Positions 1 to 13,600 of a stretch of 64,000 bases of DNA are shown here, in pieces. The notes beneath the pieces are model-generated. The model was not told the origin of the DNA. It ran no database searches and worked only from the letters and a program-made list of their open reading frames with translations. The stretch covers positions 303,681 through 367,680 of the forward strand of contig NMRA01000387.1 in the NCBI GenBank assembly GCA_002633005.1. The letters run 5' to 3'. The stretch comes from Phoronis australis. Lineage: Eukaryota; Phoronida; Phoronidae. Every line of letters starts with the position of its first letter. The first letter of the stretch is position 1. The translations under genes were made by a program, and so were the position numbers.

Positions 1-1452
1 AGATTTCATTCAGTTATGTGTTTTCATGAAATTTGGCAAATAGGTCTCCTATTAAGGAGATGACTACACCTTCCATTTTCGGGCAGGTATGTTTTTTGCC
101 CCATGTGGTGGCCATTTAAAAATTTTGCATATGTTTTTTACTTCTGCCGCTCTATCTGCCAAACCACTCAAAGGTCGATGATGAACATTGACTGTTGTGT
201 TCCTAATGTGAAGACCCTGGCTGACATGATTTTCGATTGTTTTTGACTATTCTGGCACCCCAATACAGGCACTTTTGCTTTTTTTGCATCTAGGGCTGTA
301 TCTCCCTAACCTTTTGGAGGATCTTTGCGATATTTGGCAGACGGACTTGTATCGAGATGGCAACAAATGGCTATGAGTTTCAGACCAATCGGACCATAGC
401 TTAGCCCCCTTATGTCAATTGTTTTTTACTTCACTCATGCTAATGGAATTTGGCAAGTAGTTGTGTATTACAGAAACCACGCCACCTTCTTAATTCGGAT
501 GGGTTTGACGCATTCTGTGCCAACTAATGGCCATTTTTATGATACTAAAAACACCCATAGAAGCACATTGTTTGCGGTGCTATGGTGGGTACATTTCAGA
601 GCTTCCCATTTCTCTTGTTTACTTTGGTTTTGGTGTCGACCTCTATATCTGCCAGACTGCATTTGTTTGTGTATCTTCGGAGTTGTGTGACAGTTTTCAT
701 GAAATTTGACAAATAGGCTTTTACTGTGGAGATGACATCACCTTTCTATTTCAAATGAATTTTACTTATCCTGTGCCACCTAGTGGCCATTTTTTATTTT
801 CAATTTTTGTCATTTGTCTCTATCTACCAAACCACTCAGAGGATCATTATGAAAACTGGCAGATGTGTTTTTGTTGACAAGAGCACAATTGACATTGGTT
901 CTTATGACAGCTGTGACTACTGTGGTGCCCCCTTTGCTTGATCTGTGACTGAAGGACCTTTGTTATGAACTGATGTACTGATCTGACTACCAATGTGCCT
1001 CCTAGTGGTAATTTGGTTTTTGTTGGCTACTATGTTTGTAGTTCATGGACAGATTTTCATGAAATTTGGGAAATCGCTAATAAACACATCTAGAAACATG
1101 TTTGCGATGCAGTCACGGGCGCATTTCAATGCGTGGCATTCCCCTTCTTTGTTAAAAGTTTGAAAAGATGTGAATTTTCTTTTGGTTGTTGCTGTAATGT
1201 TTCTAATGCTCCAACTTCTGTTCAGCTGGTGTGCTGTTAAGTTTGTGCCTGTCACCTCGTAATTGTTATTGTGATTTCTTGTGACAGTAGATTGAATGCT
1301 CTAAATGTGTTCTATAAAGTGAGTCTTGATCCCACCATCTTACTGGTTTAATTTACAAGAGAACGTGTCTGTATAAAATTACAGACTTCTATATGAATTA
1401 GTTATCTTCCAATGCTGGACTGAGTGTCGATGTTTCTTTTTTTCTGCTTCAG
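1..1452 (+). repeat. CBP intron with diverged dispersed repeat copies
   Basis: No exon is visible. The stretch holds diverged copies of one repeat. The motif TTTCATGAAATTTGGCAAAT recurs near 25, 441, 694 and 1055, and again near 2401 in the next intron. About 75-80 bases downstream of four of these, a GTGCCACCTAGTGGCCATTT-like motif occurs (about 105, 518, 773, 2473), with a further one at 996. A third shared block, ACCACTCAAAGG..ATGAA, is near 160 and 830. Order and spacing are partly kept, so this is an old, mutated tandem or dispersed family rather than a fresh array. Confidence 0.6.
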
Positions 1453-1623
1453 CCATTCAACAGATGGCTGCTGGCCACAACATTGTCCCATCAACACAGA
1501 ACTCTGGTCCGGCCCCGGTTGATATGCAGAAGGCCTACGCTGCCCTTGGTCTACCCTACAACCCGCAAGGCGGCACTTATCTTCAGACCTCTCAGGTCCG
1601 CCCAGCGACTTCCACCATCCAGT
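1453..1623 (+). CDS. CREBBP: CBP/p300 window exon 1 (pre-KIX linker)
   Basis: Acceptor TTTTCTGCTTCAG, donor GTAAGT. It starts with the last two bases of a codon and ends with the first base of the next. It encodes [13 protein letters not shown], matching the vertebrate CBP segment [13 protein letters not shown] between TAZ1 and KIX. This is the most 5' exon I can identify. Confidence 0.93.
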
Positions 1624-4600
1624 GTAAGTTTTGCGCATCTTTGACAGTACAAACATATTAAAGCTTACTAAGTCTTAAGTAATTCTTACTGCTACGTTTT
1701 TAAACTGCATTTCCCAGTGCCATTAAATTTAGAGGATACTTATAATGTGGGGTGCAATCTCTAAAATGCTCTTGTGTCGTTATTTGTTGGTTGATTATTA
1801 TGAAATTTTCAGAATAAGATGTGCACATGTTGTTATATGATATTCTTAGTGTATGACATCATGGTTGAGACAGGTGTTCGTACGCTGGGTAGAGTGTTCA
1901 AGATTTCTGGCGAAAAATCACTGTTATTGGTAAATGAATGGTTTTTGTTGAAATTCATAACATGCCTGCCCTGATATATACCTCATCTCACTTTTGACAT
2001 TTCAAACTCAGACCACGACTCTGAATCTTGGATTTAAGACCGTTAAACCATGACGGTGATCAGTTTAGATGCCAATGCACCAACCGTAATCAAGAAACGA
2101 CTTTTGGGATTTGGTCAAACTGTCTTCCTGTCGTTTGCCAATGTTGTTAAACTATAGTTATTACCCATGAAATTGAGCATTAACTGGGTCAAGAATGGGA
2201 AAGCACCCTAGTTGCATATTGGAGTTCTATTAGTGGCAAATTGTTGATATCTGTTAAGTTTCTGAGTGGTTCTTTGAAATTTGGTTTTTATGTTTCAGTT
2301 AAGAGTACACCTGATGTTAATTTAGACGAGCCTGATTAGTGTAACATCTCTTAGTAGCTATTTAGGTTTTCTCTTTTGCATGGCTCTGTATTTATCAAGT
2401 GTTCATGAAATTTGGCAAAAATTATCAGTTAATGTCTTGCCTTGTTTCAGATGGATTTTACTTAAAGCTGAGCCCCACAGTGGCCTTTTATTTTATATAT
2501 TACATTATATGAAAGAACCGATAGAACCATACAGTTTACTATGCAGCACTGGGCACCTTTCAATGCTTGGGGCTTCTTTCTTAAATATCAGAACAGCCCT
2601 GGAAACCACTATTGCTTTATATGTGTCATTGTAGATTTCGTTTCTCTTTATGAAACCCTTAAAGTGATATCGGCAAAATCATCCCCAGCATGAAATCGAA
2701 CATGAAGTTCTCGTTTTGCTGTCAAACGATTTTCTAGCTAAGCTAACTAGAATGACTGGACTATAAGTTGCACGCAGTAAATGGCAGAGTACTTTAAGTT
2801 TGTAATACAGTCACAAAATCATAATGAATTTTGCTGTTTTATAGTTCTGGTGAAAGTTAACAACTTCAAAAAGTCTCCCATTCTACAACAATCTCAAAAA
2901 TGCATTTCTCTGGTATAAAAACGTTAGTGTTCCTTTAAAAATCTTCAGTACTTTTTCCTGGAAAATTGATGTTCGATGTTAAAAGCTAGGCTTGAAAAGT
3001 TGAGGCATGTTTCCTGTTTCTGTCTTGCAGCAAGCGTAAGTCAAGCTCTTGGCGTCACTGGGACTGCTTTCAATGGCCCTGTCAACCCCAATACTCTCCT
3101 GCCACCCGAGATTGGTGGCAGTCCACAGCCGCAGCAACAACAGCTGGCCAACAGTGGCTTCGGCGGACTGAATGCTGTTCTGTCTGGTGGCTTGCCAGAC
3201 GGTAGTCAGAACATTGCGCAGTCAAACCGTGGCACCAAAGAATGGCACCAGCACGTTACCCAGCACTTGAGAAACCACTTGGTTCACAAGCTGTAAGTTT
3301 TTTCAGACATTTGAGTTTCGACATGCGAAGGGCCCTGTTCAGTGTCCAGGTCCGTTCTTCATTATCTACCGTTCTGTGTTGCATCTTCACTTGTTTAATT
3401 TTGGGCAGACTAGGTGAATTCTGTGCCACATTGTGACTTTTTCTGTGGTCTCGTTTCTATATATATGCAACCGTGTAAAAGACAGTTGTGAAGCTAAGCT
3501 TTTATGTTTGTACTGGGGATGGGACAGCAACCTTAGAAATTTTCAAAGGCCTTGGGTGTTGACTTTGCCTTCTTCGTATAGTGCCACCTACACTGAAGAA
3601 GAAGGCACAGTCAACACAAAAGCCTTCGAAAATTTCTACCGATTTTTAAGGTAAACCCTTGGTTACTTTAGTAGGTTTGTGAAATATAACACGTCAGTTT
3701 TCATTACACCTAAAACAGCACCCCCTAATTTGTGGCTTTGACTTATACTTTGGTACCTGCTAAACTAATTGATGTCCTTGGAATTCAGATTTTTGACAAT
3801 TTGCTTTGCACCCCGTAAAGGCTATTCTAAGTTTATTACCATTGTTCCCTTTAATGGAAATGTTAAAAATAATGATCATCCCTTGTATCTGTGCTGTATG
3901 CGTTGCATGCAGAAAGCGAATGTCAACGCCTGCATTGCTCTTGTACTTTTTGATATTTCTTTTCCGTTGTTTTTTGTCAAAATGGCTTCACAAATTTTTC
4001 TGATAAACAGTGACAGAGAGGTATATGGCAGATATTCCAGGTGTGGTTAACATGCAGCTTTGATAACATAGTGGTCAAATTAGTATGATTACATGAAACT
4101 TTTAGGAACCTTTTTAACCATATGTTTCGTGCAGCAGTTGTGGCTGCATTTCAGCTCTGCGTTGCTCTTTTGAAAGGCTACGAGCATTCTGAAAGCCAGA
4201 ATTCTTTAAGATCCAACGTGTTAAATATGACTACGTACCCTAGTGCTGTCACTTGTTAAAAAGGTCTTCTGTGTTGCATAGTTTTAGGTTTTTGCCTGTG
4301 TTTTCTGCAGTTTTTTAGTGTTGTTCTCGAGGCGCGTCACTGTTACCAAATGCATTTCAACCTTTGCTCATTCGTGTGCAGGGTGCAGGCCATCTTCCCG
4401 ACTCCAGACCCATCGGCGCTGAAGGACAAGCGAATGAGCAGCCTGGTGCAGTACGCGCGTAAGGTAGAGGGCGACATGTATGAGACGGCCAATAGTAGAG
4501 AGGAGTACTACCACTTGCTGGCCGAAAAGATCTACAAGATCCAGAAGGAGTTGGAAGAGAAAAAGCTGAAACGGCTGAAGGAGACGCAGGGTTCGGTTGG

Positions 4601-7600
4601 TGGAGGGGGTCCTCTGCCCGCTGCCACGGGGCTTCCCACCCCTGCCATACGGCCGCCTGTAAAGAGTGAGTAATTGAGTGACGCCTTGTTTCTGTATAGA
4701 CAATTTACAGCTGTCATCCATTGGCTAAATTCACTTTGAAGGTGTAATTCAATATGAAGTAATTAAATTTTATTGCAATTTAATTTGATTTAATTTAATT
4801 TGATTTAATTTAATTTAATTTAGTTTAATTCTGTTATTATCGTTAAAGTTTGATATCAAGCTTTTTATTGGTGTTCCACAAAGGTTAATAAGTGTGTGTG
4901 AGTTCTGCTCTCTTAATTGGCATATTTTTATTGTGCTGTGCCTAGATGTGATGCAAATCTGAGTTATTTTATACAAGTCCCAAGCCGTGCCATGTTGCAT
5001 ATTACTTACAAGTATTTTACACAGTGTTACGAGGGTCACACTGTGGAAGGATGAAGTAACATTCAGATACTCTGATTGCTCAGGCCAGAATCATTAGGCA
5101 TTCGATGGGTTGGATTTGAGAAATGACAAAATATTCTACTCAATTGAGATGACCTGTGGTTATGTGAGGGAGGGGTTGTAGTACTTATGATGCCCCAACA
5201 GTAGTTCATTAATCCATTCATTTGTGGCTTATTTACGCAGATGGTCCTCTGCTGGGCAGTCTGACAGCTGGCCCACGTCTACCTGGTCCCATGTCCAACT
5301 TGCCAGATCAATTCAACATGTCGCCAGCCACTCCGATGCCACGAATGCCGGTGCCAAGTCCCATACGTGCTATGGCTCCGAACTCATCTAGCAATCAGGT
5401 AATGCATTGTCCACGATTGTATGTCTTCTCAGAAATTAAGTGGCTGTTTCAGTTACTAGAGCAACTGTGGAGTCTGTATCATGTAAGTTGATGTAAGACT
5501 TGAAGTCGCATATTTGGTCATGCGCTTCACCCTGAATCTCACTTGAGCAAAAGTGCCAAGTCTCTAATAATATAAACATTAACTGCTTGTTACTGGGATG
5601 ATTTCTATAGCAATTGGCCGAGTCCGTTTTCAACAATTGTGAAGTAGTTTCAAATTTCTGTGCTAAGTCTTAACCTACTCTCATGAAACAGACCAGGAAA
5701 GGGACTTGTCTAAATCCAATGAGCTATGAAATCGGCAAATGAGAGGGAGATTTGTTGACGAGAATAAATAGATTTTTCATTTACACAAGTAAGTAACGTT
5801 GGTGAATGTTCTCAGCAGTTTAATTCAGCTTTTATTCACTTGACCTGTTTATTAGATTGGTGCTGCCGGAAATGGAGGTGCTCCAGTGACAGTCACGTCG
5901 GCTCTGCAAGAGTCGCAGAAACAGCTGCAGGAGGCTTTGAAGAAACAGGTCCGTACTAGTTATTGGCAATCCCTTGTTCTTCTTCGTACTGTGCAGCGCT
6001 TGAAACAAGTGAAAATGTCCGTTCGAAAGTACGAGTGACGTCATGTTTGCCACTATTATTTCCGGATTTGGCTAATCAAATGTGGTGTCAAAAAATTCTG
6101 GCAAATGTTCGCTCAGCACGCAAATTTTACTTTTTCGTTCTTTTTTTTGTGCGTTAGCTCTCACTTATGTCGAGCCTTGCTGTGCATTGTTCCTGTGTAA
6201 TAGCCATTTGTCTTGTTCAGCTGACAATCTTTTCTTGGATGTAAGACATCCCTTTTTGTAAGACTGAGATCTAGTCGGGTTTATGAGTTAGTGTGGACAA
6301 AGTGATAATGTGGCGAAGTTTGGCATAGTTAATTTTTTGAAAAGCTTAATGCTTATGCAATTCATGCAGTGGATTGTCCGTTTTCTTTCTTTATACAAGA
6401 CTGAACAGATTTTTAGAAAACAATCTTGATAAGCTAGTAGCAGGCCACGAATCATCAAACTCTATAACTTATAGACTCAGTAAATATTGGGCAAGAATGG
6501 AAATACAGGGTTGGTGTCAGTAGAATCTAACTTGGTTTGGCCTGACTACTATTGGCAGTCGTGTATCACATTTTCTTCTGTTGATGCTGAGCACTGCCTG
6601 ACAATGTGGCAGAAAATTTACTGATCTGTTGTGGAAATTCCTGCCATTCACGAATGCCTCATCGCACGTGACCATCTAGGGCAACCTTAGCCTTGTGAGA
6701 GGTCAACCCTTGATGGTCATGTGATCAAGAGTTCCTGCTCGGTGCCACAAAGAAGGATCCATGGTGGATCTGAAGGATCCCTGATGGATCTGAAGATTTG
6801 GCGAGGCTTGTGAGTAGTAACTGTCATGACACTATTACACTGTTAAGAACTCTGTGACAGGTATTTGATGAGTATTTGATGTGTAGTTGTGCACTGACCT
6901 TTGTGTTTCTGTTGTCCCTGTAGATGGATCAACAGTCTGCACCCCTGCAAACCCACAATAGTATTGGCAAGCAGGACCCCCTGCTGACGGCCAAGGAGAT
7001 CAAGCAGGAAGGTCCGTCGTCCTTGTCGACGCCTGCTTCGGTCAGCTCAACACTGAATGACATTGACATGAAGCCCAACGTGAAGATGGAAATTACGACG
7101 GAGTCTACCATCAAAACGGAACCGACTTCGGAGGCCGTTGTCGGCAAGTCTCCGGCCAATGGTGAGAGCTCCGAGAGCTCGGACTCGAAATCAAGTGACA
7201 TCCCGGCTGCCTCACCAGCAGCGGCTAAACCCAAGATGAAGAAAGGTAAGAATGTGATTCGTTTTGCTTAGGAGCATTTATCCAATATAAAGTATGTGCC
7301 CAAATAATCACATAGAAGTCCGTGTCCGGGCCGTGGCTGGTAGTGACACGTTACTCTGACAGTGAATTGCGCTTGCTTCCAATTGTTATGACGGGAGTTG
7401 TGCTTGTGCTCGGTTGTCATAATGGAGTTGCAGGTCACTTTGTGCATGCATCATCTCAGCAGCTCTGTATTGAATTGTGTGTATGTTTCACATTTTTAAG
7501 ACTCTATGTAAACTCATTGGCTGGCTTTAGAGCAAATACCCTGTTAGCTTCTCATTGGATTGTAGCCCATTACTGGATTTTGATCACTACTGGCGCTCAA

Positions 7601-10600
7601 ATTTTTGTCAACATTGAATAGGACTAAAACAGCTCGGTATCACGCTACAAACCCCAAAGTCAAGTTAAGACATTAACTTGCTGGATAGTTATTGTACAAA
7701 TGACTTTTCTGTGTGACATCGTGAAACTGTTTTAAGTAACCTCAAAATTTATTTGTGTGCGTTTCACTTCTGCTATAAATACTTGTCCAATTTTAGATCA
7801 GTAATTTTGCTTATTGACCAAACGCATTCGTATTTTACTGATATGGCCCTTATTTTGTTTCAGCTTTAACAATGAATGTTTCTACTCTGGATTTTTTCTT
7901 TATGACTTGTACTTGTTGAAGTGATTGTTTGAACACACCATATATTTCTTTCAGTATTCAAGCCAGATGAATTAAGACAGGCCTTGATGCCCACACTGGA
8001 AAAGCTATATAGACAGGATCCTGAGTCCATGCCCTTCCGACAGCCAGTTGATCCCGAACTGCTTCAAATACCTGTGAGTTCACTTAAATCCTTCTCAGCG
8101 TTACCGTTTCATAATCTATTAGTTGTCCACTCAGGTTTTCTCTAATTGGGAACTCTTTGTTTGTGATGAGTTATGCAGAGTTTACAACCGACCACATTTA
8201 TGGGTTAGATCACAGTCATGTATGTTGTTGGTTGGTTAATCCATCTAGGTACAGCTTGCCGTTAGGTGCTCTGACAATCTTGTTTGGCTTTGTTCCTGAG
8301 ATTGCAAAGCACTATGAGTGTCCTAGTATTGAAAGATATTACCCTGTATATTTACTAACCCTTGGCATGCGTATTTGCTTAACACTTTGTCTGTGAGGAA
8401 GCATTGGGACGTTAAACACCTGTCCAGTTATTCAGAGTATTTGTTCTAATGCAGTTTTATGAACATTTTGTACACTAACTTAATTAAATATTCTGCAGGA
8501 CTATTTTGACATTATTAAAAAGCCCATGGATCTGTCCACGATCAAACGCAAGTTGGACACAGGTCAGTACAAGGATCCATGGGAGTACGTTGACGACGTG
8601 TGGCTAATGTGCGACAACGCTTGGACTTACAACAGGAAAACCTCGCGCGTCTACAAATTCTGTTCAAAGGTGAATTTGATTCCTAAGATTTTTATCGAAT
8701 GTGTTAAGTGCTGTCCTAGATAGTTTATATGAACTACCTGTCCCTCGTACATTACTGGCAGTGCCATCAAAAATTTTTACTGAACATATGTATTTTCTCA
8801 CGATTGGAAAAAATACTCATCTTGCTAACATTCCTGGTCTTAATTTTCAGTTGGCTGAAGTGTTTGAACAAGAAATCGACCCGGTGATGCAATCACTAGG
8901 TTACTGTTGTGGTAGGAAGTATGTGTTCCACCCTCAGGTGTTGTGTTGCTACGGGAAACAGCTGTGCACAATAGCTAGGGACATGGTGTACTACAGTTAT
9001 CAAAACAGGTGAGTGGCGCTGTTGATGGATTCTCTTCACAGGAATTATTGTACAGACGCAATATCATGTATATTTTCACATCTGCCATGTAATAAGCTGA
9101 GTTGTTGTGAATTAAATCTACAAGTCTTATTACTGTTAACCGTTGCGTCTGTTGTTTCATCCTCACCTAAAGTGAAGTCACCAACTCCTCTACTGTTCTT
9201 GACAGGTATTTTAAACTCACTAGCTGTGCATTCGTTTCAGATATGTGTACTGTGATAAATGCTTTCAAGAGATCACCGATGAAGAGGTAGAACTATCAGA
9301 CGACCCAACCCAGGCACCTGTGTAAGTAAATGAATGACCTGTGGTTTCATATATAGGGATTCCTGAATAGCTCTGTGCACTCTTAAAAAGTGTTTCTGTG
9401 TGTTAGTTAATATCTTGGTCCAACTTATTGATTCCTTGGGTCTCTGACCATTATGTGCATGACCTACCAATCTGTTTCATAGAAAAACATATTGTCTTGT
9501 AATTTGACTTCAAAAACAATTTTCACTTATTGCCGATTTTCAGAAATAAACTAAAATCAAACCAAATCCAAAAAATATAAACTGTTTCAGCCCTAAACAA
9601 TGTGTGTTGTATCTTTTACTGACCATCTTTCACAGTAATAGTAACTTAATAATGAGGATGTCAAAAATTTTATTCGTCATTCTTTGTAAGTGCCTTTGAG
9701 CTTATTGTCGCCCCCGGACTGTTGCAGGCGTATTCGCAAAGACCAATTTATTAAAATGAAGAACGACCAGCTGGAGTATGAGCCGTTCGTCGAGTGCCAA
9801 GAGTGTGGTCGGAAGTGCCATCAGATCTGCGTGCTACACCTGGACGCTATCTGGCCCAGCGGTTTCGTTTGTGATGGCTGTCTCAAGGCCAAGGGCATGA
9901 AGAGAAAGGAAAACAGATACACTGCAAAACGTATGTATGAAACGGGCACCTTACCAGCACTCATGCACCTCTGTGGTGAAAGATTTATGCTTCTGTATAT
10001 GAAGGTTATACATGGAATCGTTAAAGATGTATGTATTTCAGTATGTAGTTCTTTGATGGCAACTTCAATCCTATGCCTGTCTGATCTTTCAGTTTGAGCG
10101 AGAAATCGGTATCCTTAGTTTTTCGTTGTCCATGTCATGTTTCTTTGTTTTGCACCGTTTGACTTGCCAGCTGTGTTTCCTGTGTTACTGAAGCTTTCCT
10201 GGCTTTAAATGATGACTGGGTTGCAATTTAGTGTGACCTTTTAGACTGAAAACGTGCAACAACTGCTCAACGTCGATTTCGTTACAGGCCTTCCCACGTG
10301 TAAGCTGAGTACGTTCCTGGAGAATCGGGTCAACTCATTCTTGAAGAAAAAGGACAGTGGTGCTGGGGAGGTGACCATAAGAGTATTAGCCAGCTCGGAC
10401 AAAGTGACCGAGGTCAAGCCGGGAATGAAGAGCAGGTAGTTGAAGTCGCCCTCTCGTTTGGGAGCAATCAGTATGAACTTGACTTGTGTCAGTGTGCCAC
10501 TTTCAGCATTATTTAAGCAGAAGGGATACTTGCTTAAAATTGTCTGTAACTGTTTGAGACACCCAAGAATGAGGATCTTAGAAATAAAACAAAAGACAGG

Positions 10601-13600
10601 TTAACTTGCGGAAATGCTGCTTATGAGCTGTGTCTTGAGCTGGTTTCAGTAGTGGAAAGTGCAAATGTTATTTCGCCTCGTTTGCAAGATTCGCGCTTAA
10701 TGCCCTTGTGTGACAAGAAGGATCCTGTGATTTTGCATGAACAGTCTTCATATAAAGTAACGTTTAGTAAAGCTTGCCGGTTTGTTAGAGGTTGGTGCCA
10801 CTGACGACGGACACTTTTGTTAAATCAAAAATTCTGTTTCCTTGCAACTTATGATCACCTGATTACCACTCCTTTCAGATATGTGGATAGTGGAGAAATG
10901 CCGGAAAACTTCCCATATAGGACGAAAGCAATGTTTGCCTTTGAGGAAATCAATGGCGTGGACGTGTGCTTCTTTGGAATGCATGTCCAGGAATATTCGT
11001 CCAACTGTCCTCAGCCAAATACAAGGTAGGTAAAGTGCAAGGGAACAAGATGTGAAAAGGAAGAGGCATAGAGCGTTGTCTCCCACTTGTACTATTATTG
11101 TGTTGGGTACACATTCTCACTCGGATGGCGGATGCCTATTTTAACCTGGTGAGTTTTTGTGCGACGCCATATGATACATGCAGACAGTGTCTCTAGACCT
11201 CGGCGGAAAATTGACTTTGTCACTTGGGGACATGATCTGATGGCCTGCTTGTCGCAGCTGAGCTGAAGCGAAAATAATTTTTTCAAACAATGGTAGAAAT
11301 TAAGAATGGACGTGCAGGAAGATAGTATGTTTGAATAGTGAAAGTAGTATTTTATCAGTAAACACTGGTGATTTGTCAGGTTTGCAAAGAACCATCACAT
11401 CAATACAATTTACTTGGTTATACGTGAAAATGGTCCTTTGAATTCTGATATCAGATTGTAAATGTCTCGAAATTGTAAGCAAGTGGTGAAACTGAAAGCA
11501 CCCGGCAGTGCTGCTACAGTTTTAGTCTGTTTTGGGTTAGGATCCTATGTATTTGTTCTTAATTATGACAAGTCAACATTCCTAGTTATCCATGATAACA
11601 CTGCGGACCGAATGGAGTTCATTGCTTGCTTCATTGGAAAGGTTCACCACTGTTAACTTGATTTGGAAGTTCGTGACTTCTGTGTAACCTAGTTTTTAGT
11701 GGAGAGTGTTCTTTCCTGTAGTTTGAGGTGGAGAACTCGGGTATAGGAAGTAACGTAAAAATCAGGAAAACTACTATAATAATATTTTGATATTTATTTA
11801 ATGAACCCTTTGTTGTTTTTTCTTCTAGGCGTGTGTACCTTTCTTATTTGGACAGTGTCCATTTCTTCCAACCAAGGCATTTGAGAACAGCAGTATACCA
11901 TGAGATTCTAATTAGCTACTTTGAATATGTAAAGCAACAAGGGTAAGTGGCAGTACTGTTCATATTCATCTTGGTAGAGGGAGGGAGGAATAGTTGAGGG
12001 AGGGAGAGTTGAGGGAGGGGGAGTTGTGCTAGTGCTGTTGGAGCTATTTGTCTATTGTATCAAATTGTGCAAAGGACTGTTACTAAAACGACTTTCACAA
12101 CTGGAAGTACTAATACCATAAAGGTGCAGGTTTTTGCGAATATCTACGTAGAATTGTCGAATCATTATGTCTAGTGCTACTACTGTCTTAGTCATGAAAA
12201 GACAGCATACAAGAAAGATATTTTTTGATATAATTTATTCTATTGTGTGCTTTCAGTTTCACTATGGGACATATTTGGGCATGTCCTCCGAGCGAAGGCG
12301 ATGACTACATCTTCCACTGCCATCCTCCTGAGCAGAAGATCCCCAAGCCGAAGCGGCTACAGGATTGGTACAAGAAGATGTTAGACAAAGCCATCATCGA
12401 NGTGCTGTTGGAGCTATTTGTCTATTGTATCAATTTGTGCAAAGGACTGTTACTAAAACGACTTTCACAACTGGAAGTACTAATACCATAAAGGTGCAGG
12501 TTTTTGCGAATATCTACGTAGAATTGTCGAATCATTATGTCTAGTGCTACTACTGTCTTAGTCATGAAAAGACAGCGTACAAGAAAGATATTTTTTGATA
12601 TAATTTATTCTATTGTGTGCTTTCAGTTTCACTATGGGACATATTTGGGCATGTCCTCCGAGCGAAGGCGATGACTACATCTTCCACTGCCATCCTCCTG
12701 AGCAGAAGATCCCCAAGCCGAAGCGGCTACAGGATTGGTACAAGAAGATGTTAGACAAAGCCATCATCGAGCGAGTAGTCATTGACTACAAGGTATGTAC
12801 TGTGAAATATTTTTGAATGATTCTGCACAAGGACGGAAACCACCAGTAATCACTGCAGTAAAGCTTGTGTCGGACCCTAGTGTATAAGATACATTTGTCA
12901 CTAGCCCTCGTTGGTATGCAGCACTTTTACACCTGTTTGTAATTATGCGCCATACACCAATCGAATTTGGCCGTGTCTTTGAAAGTCTGTGTGGTCTCAC
13001 TTAGGTTTCTCTTTCTTTCAACAGACCCTCAAAAATGCAGTATTGTGGTTTTCATAATGAAGTGAACGTGCTTTTGGCAGAATCCAGCAAACTTTCACGT
13101 ACTTTGTGCCTGAATTATTTAGCAATAAAGTTAAGATAATTATCAACCTTCGCGGATATTTTTTGTTAAAAATTCAATATTCAGATGTTGTAAAAAATAT
13201 ATTTTTCATTGCTACTCTTAATTTTTCCTTAAATGCATTATTAACAAGCAAAATGTACGAGTTTTTTTGGGACAATTTCAATTGGTTTCAATAATCGTAT
13301 GTGTAGAAAATCCTATGTCTGGTATTTTCACTTTCGAGCGTGTGTGAAAATGGATTTCTGTAGAGTGTGTGGGTTGATTGGTATTAAATTTTGCATGTTA
13401 TTTCATTTGTTATAGTAATTGTTCCTCAGATTTTTGGTTTCAATTAAAAAATGGAAGTATTGGCCATTAAAAATGTAGACTTCAGACATTGCTTTAGAAA
13501 CGACAGTTAGAAATTGATGTTCAAAGCAAATGTGACAATTTTCATAAAAATTGGCACTCATGTGATTATGAACATTGATATAACCTTCTAGATGTGAATT

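Noticed and set aside
12257-12400. A genuine tandem exon duplication in CBP
   Set aside because: The copy ends at a single N in mid-exon without a donor, and the flanking intron is duplicated with almost no divergence; an assembly overlap explains it better.
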